Notes under the pieces: generated by a model
What the model was told of the DNA's origin: nothing
The model's input: only the letters and a program-made list of their open reading frames with translations
Databases searched by the model: none
DNA from: Kitasatospora aureofaciens
GTDB lineage: Bacteria; Actinomycetota; Actinomycetes; Streptomycetales; Streptomycetaceae
Reading direction: 5' to 3'
DNA: 64,000 nucleotides
Assembly: GCF_001188955.3 (NCBI RefSeq)
Contig: NZ_JPRF03000023.1
Location: 81,482-145,481 of the forward strand
Program-made: the position numbers and the translations under genes
In this document: in pieces, positions 7,101 through 14,897 of the stretch
How the letters are laid out: every line of letters starts with the position of its first letter
Numbering within the stretch: position 1 is the stretch's first letter

Positions 7101-8024
7101 GATGCCAGCCGCGAGTTCGGTTACGAGTCGCGTCGTGAGCGGCACGCGGATGCCGTGCCGTTCGGCAGCGCGCAGCACGGCTCCACCGATGGCGTCGAGT
7201 TCCAGCGCGTGGCCCGCCTCGGCGTCGCGCTGCATGGACGACTTGCTGTCGGCGGGGAACGCGTCATAGCGCTGAAGGACTTCGGAGACCACTGTCTGCC
7301 CGCCGCAGGCCCGGCTGACCGCAACGGTCTCCTCGACCAGAGCCGTCAGCTCGTCCCGCCGCTCGGACCGGATGCCGCCGATGGGCAGCCGATGGCGGGT
7401 GGTGAGCAGGGCGAAGGGGGCCAGGAAGGCCAGCTTCGCCCAGAGGACTTGGCGCTCGTCCGGAAGGACGCGGGTGGCCACACCGGCGCCGGTGAGCAGT
7501 TCGGCGAGCGGGGCGAGCTGCTCTTGGCGGCCGACCAGGTCGATCTCGACGAACGGGCTGCCGTGCCTGATGACGCCCGGCGCGGTGCGGGCGGACTCCA
7601 CGCGGACCACGGCCGGTACGACTCGCTCGTCCCCGTAGCCTGCTCGCAGGGCGTCGGTGTGCTCGACGCCGTTGAGCAGCGGCAGCAGCACACCGTTGGT
7701 GAGCCACTGTGGTGGGATGCGGTCGAGCGCAGCGCCGAGTGCGGTGTTCTTGACTGTCACCAGGCACAGGTCGACGGGCTCGCGCAGCACGGTGTTTACC
7801 TCGACCGCCCCGGTGAAGTCGCCGAACTGCCTGCTGCGGACACGGATACCGTCCTGGCGCAGCGGACAGACGGTCTCCTCGCGGGCGAGGCAGATCACAC
7901 GGTGTCCGGCGCGGGAGAGCAGCGCGGCGAGCAGACCGCCGACTCCTCCGGGACCGAGCACGGCGATGGTCGCGCGGGACGGGATCAGGAGGGATTCGGC
8001 AGCGAACTGTCCGGAGTCGGGCAT
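7065..8024 (-). CDS. panE: 2-dehydropantoate 2-reductase (ketopantoate reductase family)
   Basis: NADPH-dependent reductase of 319 residues. The Rossmann motif VLGPGGVGGLLAALLSRAGH (about residues 20-40) is followed by CLVTVKNTALGAAL and LLPLLNGVEH, the ketopantoate-reductase Lys/Asn region. The C-terminal helical domain contains SSMQRDAEAGHALELDAIGG, with the family's conserved S-S-M-x-x-D and E-x-D-x-I-x-G pattern. The ATG at 8024 follows GAGGAA. The natural role would be pantothenate synthesis, but stand-alone actinomycete paralogues often act on other 2-keto acids. It follows the broken RidA frame by 14 bases, suggesting a former operon for an amino/keto acid. Confidence 0.85.
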   Translation of the reverse strand: MPDSGQFAAESLLIPSRATIAVLGPGGVGGLLAALLSRAGHRVICLAREETVCPLRQDGIRVRSRQFGDFTGAVEVNTVLREPVDLCLVTVKNTALGAALDRIPPQWLTNGVLLPLLNGVEHTDALRAGYGDERVVPAVVRVESARTAPGVIRHGSPFVEIDLVGRQEQLAPLAELLTGAGVATRVLPDERQVLWAKLAFLAPFALLTTRHRLPIGGIRSERRDELTALVEETVAVSRACGGQTVVSEVLQRYDAFPADSKSSMQRDAEAGHALELDAIGGAVLRAAERHGIRVPLTTRLVTELAAGIGLPRHGRDSPA

Positions 8025-8038
8025 GGGTGGGGTTCCTC

Positions 8039-8764
8039 TCAGTTTGAGGCGCGGGACTGGTCGGGATCGGAGGAGTACTGGCCGAGCTGCCGTGAGCAGG
8101 CGTCCCACGCCGCGGCGGACAACAGGTCACGCGAGCTGAGGAACAAACGTTGCAGTGCCCGGCCGTAGCGTTCGGCCAGGTCGGCATTGTGTGCCAGCGC
8201 GTCGAGTTCGTTGGCAGCAGTGATTTCGAGGAAGGCGCGCATGTCCGGGTCCGGTGGCGTGTGGTCCCGGCCGGTGAAACGGTCGCGGAAGACGACCGGC
8301 CGGGCGCCGCCGAAACGTGGATACACGACGGCACGGTCACAGCTCGCGTACAGGTGAACCAGCGCCTCCGCCTGCTCGCTGATCAGGTCGAAGAGCACGG
8401 CGCGCTCGGTGATATCCAGCTGGGTGGACGAGTCCGGCAACCTTCACCAGGGAACAGGCCGGCAGGCGGGCGGGGTCCAGATGCTCGTCACGGATCCGGC
8501 GGATGGCGTCCAGGTCGGCCAGATCGGTCAGGTAGACGGTCAGCTTGACCACGTCCTGCATCCGGGCGCCGGCTGCCCGCAGCGCGGTGGCCAGGTTGGT
8601 GAAGACCTGCCGAGTCTGGGCGGCGGCGTCGGACTCGCCCACGATTCGGCCTTCGGCGTCCGGGGGAATCTGGCCGGAGACGCGACCATGGGGCCGGCGA
8701 ACGCCACCGCGTGGCTGAAGCCGTTGACGGGCGGACTGTCAAGGGGACGGACAAAGTGCTGCAA
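8039..8764 (-). pseudogene. Broken RidA (YjgF/UK114) gene with a C-terminal extension of unknown type
   Basis: RidA-family enamine/imine deaminases are ~130 residues. A TTG at 8764 after AGGAG gives MQHFVRPLDSPPVNGFSHAV, then near 8682-8685 the similarity moves to another frame (VSGQIPPDAEGRIVGES ... QDVVKLTVYLTDL ... LPACSLVKVAGLVHP). Near 8420-8426 it returns to the first frame (LDITERAVLFD). The two shifts compensate. The first frame then continues about 115 residues of unrecognised, possibly helical sequence to 8039 (RALQRLFLSSRDLL). This is either a real double lesion, or two base errors, or a RidA gene followed by a separate small gene starting near 8440. Confidence 0.6.
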
Positions 8765-8960
8765 GGGATCTCCTACATCGTGATCGCGGTCGGAGTGGTC
8801 AGTGATGGAAGAGTCAGAGCCCGGTGCGTACGAGGGTGACGCCCAGTTCGCGGCAGGCGGCCCCCGGCCACAGCCGCGTTAGCGGGCAAGATGCGACCAG
8901 CGAGGGTGTGTCACGGGCACGGCATGGACGGCTTGCCGTGGGTTGGCGTCACGGCAGTCG

Positions 8961-10193
8961 TCACTGGAGCGGTGCGCGCGCCAACGCGGGTGCCTTCGTT
9001 CCGCGCGCCTCGGCTCGGGTGGCGGCGCGGTGGTCGCGCCAGGCCGGTACGACGGCAGTGAGCATCGCGGTGCCGGTCAGGGTGAAGGCCCAGGGGTAGC
9101 CGGTTCCTGCCGCGAGCCAGCCGAAGGCGACGGCGCCGGCGCCCATGCCCGCGTCGTAGGCGAAGTTCCACAGCGCGCTGATGGTGCCGTAGCCAGCGGT
9201 GGGCACGCGCGCGTACATCAGCGTCAGGGTGGCGTTCTGGATGATGCCGAAGCCGATCCCGAACACACCGACCGCGACGACGACGGCCAGCGGGCTGCGG
9301 GTCAGTGCCATCAGCAGCGTGCCAGCGGCCGACAGCAGCAGGCCAGGCAGCACCAGACCGGCGGAGCCATGCCGGTCCCCGTGCCGGCCGGCGAGCCAGC
9401 GGGCCAGCGTGGCCGCCGCGGGCTGGACGAACAGCGCCACGGCGACGAGGCCCGTGGCCGAAGCGGGGACGGCGAGCGGCAGGAATGTGACGACGATCCC
9501 GGCGGCGACGGCCGCGACGGCGAAGACCACGGCAGGGCGCCGTAGTCCGGCCGTGCGCAGGCCTTCAGAGATCCCGACCGGGCGTCCCGACGTGCGGATC
9601 CGGTCGGGCAGGCCGGGCACCGCGAGGATCGCGGCGAGCGCGACCACCGCCCCGGAAGTGAAGACCACGCCGTAGCCCATGTGCGCGGACAGCCACACAC
9701 CCAGCGGCAACGCCACCAACGAGGGCACCCCGCTCACGATCCCGACCAGCGCCAGTCCCTCACCGCGCCGTTCGGCCGGGATGAGAGACGCGGTCAGCGC
9801 GCCGCCCGCCACCACGGTGAACGCGAAACCGAGTCCGCGCAGCAGGCAGACCGTGACGATCCACCACAGGTTCGGGGTGAACACCAGCGCCAGCGCCGGT
9901 GCGCCCAGCAGGCCCAGGCCGACGGCCAGGACGGCCCGGTAGCCGTAGCGGTTGACCAGGGCGGGCGTCGCGAGTTCGCCCACCACCGTCGCCAGCATCA
10001 GCGCGCCGGTGGCCAGCCCAGCCGTCCAGCCGCCCCCGCCGCCGGCCGTCGCGTAGCCGGGGACGACCGACAGCAGCAGGTAGAAGCTGGTCGAAGCGCC
10101 CAGGATGGACACGAAGCGCAGCAGCAGCGGCCGCGTCACCAGCGGCGGGCGTGGCGCGGGCGATGAAGGAGTCGAGTCGATCGTTTCGGTCAC
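8961..10193 (-). CDS. MFS transporter (probable drug/metabolite exporter)
   Basis: Inner-membrane major facilitator of 410 residues with about 12 TM segments. The loop after TM2 has LVNRYGYRAVLAVGLGLLG (MFS motif A variant) and TM4 has LRGLGFAFTVVAGGALTASL. The GTG at 10193 faces the MocR regulator start only 47 bases away, so it is probably the regulator's target. The C-terminal tail is Arg/Ala-rich. Substrate unknown; a vitamin B6-, amino acid- or drug-type substrate is conceivable given the PLP-binding regulator, but this is inference. Confidence 0.85.
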   Translation of the reverse strand: MTETIDSTPSSPAPRPPLVTRPLLLRFVSILGASTSFYLLLSVVPGYATAGGGGGWTAGLATGALMLATVVGELATPALVNRYGYRAVLAVGLGLLGAPALALVFTPNLWWIVTVCLLRGLGFAFTVVAGGALTASLIPAERRGEGLALVGIVSGVPSLVALPLGVWLSAHMGYGVVFTSGAVVALAAILAVPGLPDRIRTSGRPVGISEGLRTAGLRRPAVVFAVAAVAAGIVVTFLPLAVPASATGLVAVALFVQPAAATLARWLAGRHGDRHGSAGLVLPGLLLSAAGTLLMALTRSPLAVVVAVGVFGIGFGIIQNATLTLMYARVPTAGYGTISALWNFAYDAGMGAGAVAFGWLAAGTGYPWAFTLTGTAMLTAVVPAWRDHRAATRAEARGTKAPALARAPLQ

Positions 10194-10230
10194 GGCAGGA
10201 CGCTAAGCGGCCGACCGGATCGCCGGTAAG

Positions 10231-10264
10231 CTCCAGTTCCATGCCCCTGGAGTGGTCCAGTTCC
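10231..10264 (+). promoter_or_regulatory. Candidate MocR operator
   Basis: CCAGTTCC occurs twice as a direct repeat (10233-10240 and 10257-10264, 24 bases apart), and CTCCAG/CTGGAG (10231-10236, 10247-10252) forms an inverted repeat across the MocR start codon. MocR proteins often bind direct repeats about two helical turns apart. Role inferred. Confidence 0.4.
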
Positions 10265-11650
10265 CCGCCCGAGCTGTTGCTGGCCGTCGACCGGACCAGC
10301 GGCCAGCCGCTGCGCGCGCAGCTGGAGCACGGGCTGCGGGACGCGATCCGCGCCGGCCGCCTGCACGTCGGCGAACGGCTGCCGTCTTCCCGGGAACTCG
10401 CCCGCACGCTCGGCCTCTCACGCGGGCTGGTGCAGGAGTGCTACGCCCAACTCCTGGCCGAGGGCTACCTGGTGACCCGCCCCGGCTCCGCCACCCGGGT
10501 GGCGGCCGGCGCCGCAGCACCGCCCGGCGCAGCACGGCCGCGAAGCACCGCTTCGCACCTAGTGGCCGACTTCCGGTGGGGCGTACCGGACTTGGGCTCC
10601 TTCCCGGTCCAGGACTGGCTCTGGGCCATGCGCGAGGCGGCCCATGCCATGCCGACGGCAGAGTTCGACTACGGCGACCCGCGCGGCAGCGCGGGCCTCC
10701 GCGAGGTCCTCGCCGGATACCTGCGCCGGGTCCGCGCGGCTGCGGCCGACCCCGAGCACATCGTCGTCTGCAACGGCTACGCCCAGGGGCTTGGCCTCGC
10801 CCTGCGCGTCCTCGCGGACGGCGGCGCGCGGACGGTGGCCTTCGAGGACCCCGGCTCACCCGCCACCGTCCGCGACGCCGCCGCGGTGGCAGGGCTTCGG
10901 GCGATTCCCGTACCGGTCGACGAACACGGCATCGATGTAAGCGCGCTGGCGGCGACGGACGCGCGCGCCGTCGTGGTCACCCCCGCTCACCAGTGGCCCA
11001 CCGGCGTCGCCCTCACCCCGGAGCGCCGACTGGCCCTGACCGAGTGGGCCAGGGACCGCGACGCGATCGTCATCGAGGACGACTACGACGCCGAATTCCG
11101 CTACGACCGGGAACCGGTCGGCGCGCTCCAGGGCCTGGCGCCAGACCGGGTCATCTCCCTCGGCACCGTCAGCAAGTCCCTCGCCCCGGCCCTGCGGATA
11201 GGCTGGATGGTCTGCCCGGCCGATCTGGTCGAACCGCTCACCGAGCGCAAGCACCGCAGCGACCGCGGCACGCCCACGCTCGACCAGCTCGCCCTGGCCA
11301 GGCTGATCGAGTCCGGGCGCTTCGACCGCCACCTGCGCCGCATGCGCGCCACCTACGCGGCCCGCCGCGCCGCCCTGCTCGCCGCGCTCGCCGAGCACGC
11401 CCCCGAGCTGCCGGTCACCGGTCTCGCGGCCGGCTTCCACGCCGTCGCCCACCTGCCCGCCGGCGCAGACGAGCACCACATCGTCACCGCCGCCCGCGCC
11501 AGGTCCGTCGGCCTCTACGGCATCAGCACCTGCCGTGCCTCACGCACCATTACGCCCGCACAACTCGTCCTCGGCTTCGGCAACGTCGGCGAGCGAGCCA
11601 TCACCGAGGGCATCGCGGCGGTCGGCCACCTGCTCACCGGTCGGCCGTAG
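10241..11650 (+). CDS. MocR-family regulator (GntR HTH fused to PLP aminotransferase fold)
   Basis: 469-residue PLP-dependent transcription regulator. The winged helix spans about residues 15-85 (LRDAIRAGRLHVGERLPSSR, LARTLGLSRGLVQECYAQL). A class I aminotransferase-like domain follows, with the Asn/Asp/Tyr pocket (TPAHQWPTGV, EDDYDAEFRY) and the PLP Lys in SLGTVSKSLAPALRIGW. The ATG at 10241 was chosen because the upstream in-frame extension would run into the MFS start region. It is divergent from the MFS gene and most likely controls it. Effector unknown. Confidence 0.9.
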   Translation: MPLEWSSSPPELLLAVDRTSGQPLRAQLEHGLRDAIRAGRLHVGERLPSSRELARTLGLSRGLVQECYAQLLAEGYLVTRPGSATRVAAGAAAPPGAARPRSTASHLVADFRWGVPDLGSFPVQDWLWAMREAAHAMPTAEFDYGDPRGSAGLREVLAGYLRRVRAAAADPEHIVVCNGYAQGLGLALRVLADGGARTVAFEDPGSPATVRDAAAVAGLRAIPVPVDEHGIDVSALAATDARAVVVTPAHQWPTGVALTPERRLALTEWARDRDAIVIEDDYDAEFRYDREPVGALQGLAPDRVISLGTVSKSLAPALRIGWMVCPADLVEPLTERKHRSDRGTPTLDQLALARLIESGRFDRHLRRMRATYAARRAALLAALAEHAPELPVTGLAAGFHAVAHLPAGADEHHIVTAARARSVGLYGISTCRASRTITPAQLVLGFGNVGERAITEGIAAVGHLLTGRP

Positions 11651-11774
11651 CGTGCCGGCCCCGTGGCCCACACCGCCGACTTCGACCGCGTGCTAGCGTT
11701 TCGGCCCGGGACGGCACATCGAGGGCACGTTGCTGACTGGACGAGCACCAGGTCCGGCACTTCACCTTCGCAGG

Positions 11775-12350
11775 TCAGAGTACTTTTCGAACCGTCGCGG
11801 GGGCGCTGAGGTCCCAGTTGGTGAGGACGAACCAGGAGCCGTCCGAGGGCCACCAGTGCGCGGGGAACTGTCTGCCCTCCGGCCAGGCGTCGTAGTGGGC
11901 CACGGCCTCGTCCAGTCGGCCGCGATGGGCCGTCACCGGCCGCAGGAGGTCCTCGATCGCGGCCGAGGCGAAGCGGCAGTCCGTCGCCTGCCCGTCGGCA
12001 CTGTGCCGGGCCAGCACCTCCACCAGCCGTACGAGGCAGTCACGGTCCGGCTCCCCGATCCGCGGGAGCTCGACCTCGCCGACGAGGGCAACCGGATCCC
12101 GGAACACCAGATACGACAGGGTGAACGGCCAATCGGCGAGGCGCCGCCCGGATCCGGCCAGCGCCTCGGCCCAGCGCACCGGCCGCCCGTCCACTCGCAG
12201 GGTGTGCAGCACCCAGCAGCGGTCGGCGAAGCCCTGCCCGGGCCCGGCCGGCCCGTCCGGCTCGTAACCGAGGACGGCCTCGCCCGACTCCAGCAGCGGG
12301 CGCAGCCCGTCCAACTGGTCCTCGTCCGGTATCCGTTCCACGGGCCGCAC
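11775..12350 (-). CDS. Hypothetical protein (191 aa)
   Basis: I do not recognise the family. The soluble acidic protein contains LADWPFTLSYLVFRDPVALV and DAWPEGRQFPAHWWPSDGSW, with several Trp and a C-terminal FVLTNWDLSAPATV segment. There is no signal peptide or TM. The frame stays open far upstream but codes nothing recognisable there. The GTG at 12350 follows GGAGG by four bases; GTG at 12341 is an alternative. It stands alone, divergent from the methyltransferase. Confidence 0.6.
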   Translation of the reverse strand: MRPVERIPDEDQLDGLRPLLESGEAVLGYEPDGPAGPGQGFADRCWVLHTLRVDGRPVRWAEALAGSGRRLADWPFTLSYLVFRDPVALVGEVELPRIGEPDRDCLVRLVEVLARHSADGQATDCRFASAAIEDLLRPVTAHRGRLDEAVAHYDAWPEGRQFPAHWWPSDGSWFVLTNWDLSAPATVRKVL

Positions 12351-12554
12351 CTTTCCTCCGGTCCGGAACCGCGGCCTCGAAAAACAGGTACTCCGTGTCA
12401 ATGCGTCCGGGTGAGGATAGCCGTCATGACGGACGAAGAAGCCGGCGAGCCGCTCGGCCACGGGTCGTTGCCGATGTCGCCCGGCAGACGGCGCACGGCC
12501 TTCAACGCCTATGTCGCCCGCTACCCCTGCCCCGCCCGTGGAGGTTCCGACGCC

Positions 12555-13328
12555 ATGACCAGCTCCGAACTCGGCCGCTTCTACGACGACTTCGCCCGCG
12601 ACTACCACCTGCTCTACGCCGACTGGGACGCCTCGCTCGCCCGTCAGGGCGGCGCGCTGGACGCCCTGATCCGCGCACGCCTGGGCGAGGCCCCCGCCGA
12701 GGTGCTGGACTGCGCGTGCGGCATCGGCACCCAGGCGATCGGCCTGGCCGCGCTCGGCCACGCGGTCACCGGCACCGATCTCAGCCCGGTCGCTGTCGCC
12801 CGGGCCGCCGCCGAGGCCGCCGGGCGCGGGCTGCGGCTGCCCGCGGCTGCCGCCGACATGCGCAGGCTTCCCTTCCCGGACGGGCGCTTCGACGTCGTGG
12901 TGTGCGCCGACAACGCGCTGCCCCACCTGCTCACGGCCGAGGACGTCCGCGCCGCGCTGGGCGAGATGCGCCGGGTCCTGCGACCGGGCGGGCTGCTGCT
13001 GGTCTCCACCCGGCCGTACGACCGGCTGCGCCGCGACCGCCCGGCCTCCACCCCGCCGCAGACCGCCGAGCGGGACGGCCGGCGGTCGGTCGTCTTCCAG
13101 CTCTGGCACTGGCGGGAGGACGGTGAGCACTACGACCTGGAGCTGTTCCAGCTGCTGCCGGACGACGCCGCGCAGTGGCGGGTCACGGTCCGTCGCTCCA
13201 GCTACTGGGCGCTCGGCCAGGCGCAGTTGAGCTCCTTCGCCGCAGAGGCGGGCCTCGTCGGGGCCGACTGGGAGCAGCCCGACGCCACCGGTTTCTTCCA
13301 GCCCCTCCTGATCGCCCGGGCGCCCTGA
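12555..13328 (+). CDS. Class I SAM-dependent methyltransferase
   Basis: 257-residue cytosolic methyltransferase. Motif I is VLDCACGIGTQAIGLAALGH (about residues 51-70), motif II VTGTDLS, an acidic-rich AADMRRLPFPDGRFDVVVCA motif, and MRRVLRPGGLLLVS post-motif. GGAGG precedes the ATG at 12555. An alternative ATG at 12427 would add 43 residues without homology. Substrate unknown. A strong rho-independent terminator follows. Not obviously linked to its neighbours. Confidence 0.85.
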   Translation: MTSSELGRFYDDFARDYHLLYADWDASLARQGGALDALIRARLGEAPAEVLDCACGIGTQAIGLAALGHAVTGTDLSPVAVARAAAEAAGRGLRLPAAAADMRRLPFPDGRFDVVVCADNALPHLLTAEDVRAALGEMRRVLRPGGLLLVSTRPYDRLRRDRPASTPPQTAERDGRRSVVFQLWHWREDGEHYDLELFQLLPDDAAQWRVTVRRSSYWALGQAQLSSFAAEAGLVGADWEQPDATGFFQPLLIARAP

Positions 13329-13351
13329 CCTGCCGTTCCTTCCCCGCGCAG

Positions 13352-13391
13352 CCCCGCCGGCCTGCCCCTCACGGGACGGCGGGGTGTTTTT
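13352..13391 (+). terminator. Rho-independent terminator after the methyltransferase
   Basis: Stem CCCCGCCG (13352-13359) with CGGCGGGG (13377-13384), followed by TGTTTTT. This is one of the few T-tract terminators in the window. Confidence 0.75.
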
Positions 13392-13422
13392 GCGCCCTTC
13401 GTTTTGCCGGTCCGTGTTACTT

Positions 13423-13440
13423 TTTACTCATGCGAGTAAA
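13423..13440 (+). promoter_or_regulatory. TetR operator overlapping its own start codon
   Basis: TTTACTCATGCGAGTAAA: 7-base arms TTTACTC and GAGTAAA around ATGC. The ATG (13430-13432) of the TetR gene lies in the centre. The AT-rich dyad stands out in GC-rich DNA. It is typical of TetR-family autoregulation, here able to block both transcription and ribosome access. Confidence 0.7.
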
Positions 13441-14071
13441 TCCTCAGGACGCCGCGGCTCCGGAGAGCGGCCGGACCTTCGTCACCGACGCCCGGCGTGC
13501 CCAGATCGTCACCGCGGCGATCGAGACCGTCGCGGAACTCGGTTACGCGCGGGCCTCGTTCGCACAGATCGCCAAGCGGGCCGGGCTGTCCAGCGTGCGG
13601 CTGATCTCCTACCACTTCGACGACAAGGGGGACCTCTTCCAGGCCCTGGTCGACACCGTCCAGGAGCAGGCGCGGGTCGCCATGCAGCCGCGCGTCCGCG
13701 CCCAGCACGAACCCGCCGCGATGCTGGCCGCCTACATCGAGGCCAACCTCGACTTCCTGGCGGAACACCCCGTCGAGGTGCGGGCGCTGGTGGACGTCCT
13801 CGCCAACGCCCGCCGGGAGGACGGCAGTCCGCTGGTCAGCGCGGCCGGCTTCGACACCCCCGTCGCCCTGCTCGTGCAGCACCTGCGGGACGGCCAGCGC
13901 AGCGGCGCCTTCCGGCCCTTCGACGCGGAGGCCATGGCCATGGCGATCCGCGCCTCGATCGACGCGGCCGCCAACCGGCTCGCCGTGGGCGACGACTTCG
14001 ACCCGCGTGCCTACGGGCGCGAACTGGTCACCCTGTTCGGCCTCGCCACCGCGAACGGAGGCGCGTCATGA
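13430..14071 (+). CDS. TetR/AcrR-family transcriptional regulator
   Basis: 213-residue one-component repressor. The N-terminal helix-turn-helix about residues 20-65 reads RAQIVTAAIETVAELGYARA and FAQIAKRAGLSSVRLISYHF. The C-terminal ligand domain has no recognisable ligand motif. The start ATG is inside an inverted repeat that is its likely operator. It overlaps the following membrane protein gene by four bases (ATGA), so the two are translationally coupled and probably co-repressed. Confidence 0.88.
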   Translation: MRVNPQDAAAPESGRTFVTDARRAQIVTAAIETVAELGYARASFAQIAKRAGLSSVRLISYHFDDKGDLFQALVDTVQEQARVAMQPRVRAQHEPAAMLAAYIEANLDFLAEHPVEVRALVDVLANARREDGSPLVSAAGFDTPVALLVQHLRDGQRSGAFRPFDAEAMAMAIRASIDAAANRLAVGDDFDPRAYGRELVTLFGLATANGGAS

Positions 14072-14706
14072 CCGTCCGCACCGCTCCGCGCCGGACCGCC
14101 GGCCTCTTACCCCTGCTGCTCGACCTCGTCCTGCCGCTCGGGGTCTACTACGGGCTGCGCCTCGCCGGCGTCGACCAGTGGTGGTCCCTGCTCTGGTCGG
14201 CCGCGGTACCGGCGGCCACCGTCGTCGTCCGCCTGATCCGCACCCGCCGCGTGGACTTCCTCGCCCTGCTGATCCTCAGCATGATCGGGCTCGGGCTCCT
14301 CCTCTCCACGCTCACCGGCGACCCTCGCACCCTGCTGGTCCGCGAGGCCTGGACCGGCATGCTCGGCGGACTGATCGGCGTCTGGCTGCTCGCCTCCGTC
14401 GGCTACGGACGACCGGCCCTGATGGTCCTCTTCCGCTCGTTCGTGCAGGTCAAAGCGGGCGAGGACGGGCTGCGCGCCTGGGAGGGGCGCTGGCACCAGG
14501 ACGCCGCCTTCCGCCGCGGACTCCGGGTGCTCACCACGGTCTGGGGCGCGGCCAGCCTGCTCAACGCCCTCGCCCAGCTCGTCTTCGCCCATCTGCTGCC
14601 GGTCGACGCCGCGCCAGCCGCCATGCAGGCCTGCTGGCCGGTCATCGCCGTGCCGCTGTTCCTCTTCCACCTCGCCTACACCAAGCGCCAGGGCCTGCGC
14701 GCCTGA
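14068..14706 (+). CDS. VC0807/DUF3159-type membrane protein with a TTA codon
   Basis: 212-residue integral membrane protein with five or six hydrophobic segments (for example LLLDLVLPLGVYYGLRLAGV, LALLILSMIGLGLLLSTLTG). Family function is unknown. The ATG overlaps the TetR stop (ATGA). Codon 14 (14107-14109) is TTA, the rare Leu codon read in streptomycetes only by the bldA tRNA, so translation should depend on developmental bldA expression. It is the only in-frame TTA I noticed in an intact gene here. Confidence 0.78.
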   Translation: MTVRTAPRRTAGLLPLLLDLVLPLGVYYGLRLAGVDQWWSLLWSAAVPAATVVVRLIRTRRVDFLALLILSMIGLGLLLSTLTGDPRTLLVREAWTGMLGGLIGVWLLASVGYGRPALMVLFRSFVQVKAGEDGLRAWEGRWHQDAAFRRGLRVLTTVWGAASLLNALAQLVFAHLLPVDAAPAAMQACWPVIAVPLFLFHLAYTKRQGLRA

Positions 14707-14844
14707 GCGGGACGGACCCTCCCTCGACCGACGCCCCGCCCCGGGGGTCGACCGGCGGCGGACGGAACTCGAGGCCGCTGCCGCTCGCCAGTCCACGCGC
14801 CCACCGGGCACCGGGCCACCGGGCTCACCCGTGCGGAAACGCCG

Positions 14845-14881
14845 GGTGCCCGGCCCGCTCCTCGGGAGCGGGCCGGGCACC
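14845..14881. terminator. Bidirectional hairpin terminator
   Basis: Perfect 17-bp stem: GGTGCCCGGCCCGCTCC (14845-14861), loop TCG, and its reverse complement (14865-14881). It lies between two convergent genes. No T-tract, as is usual in this GC range. Confidence 0.8.
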
Positions 14882-14897
14882 GGAACGGAGCGGACGG

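Noticed and set aside
8814..8880. Possible gene end on the minus strand (LWPGAACRELGVTLVRTGL then stop)
   Set aside because: Only about 20 residues, no recognisable family, no start; could be chance.
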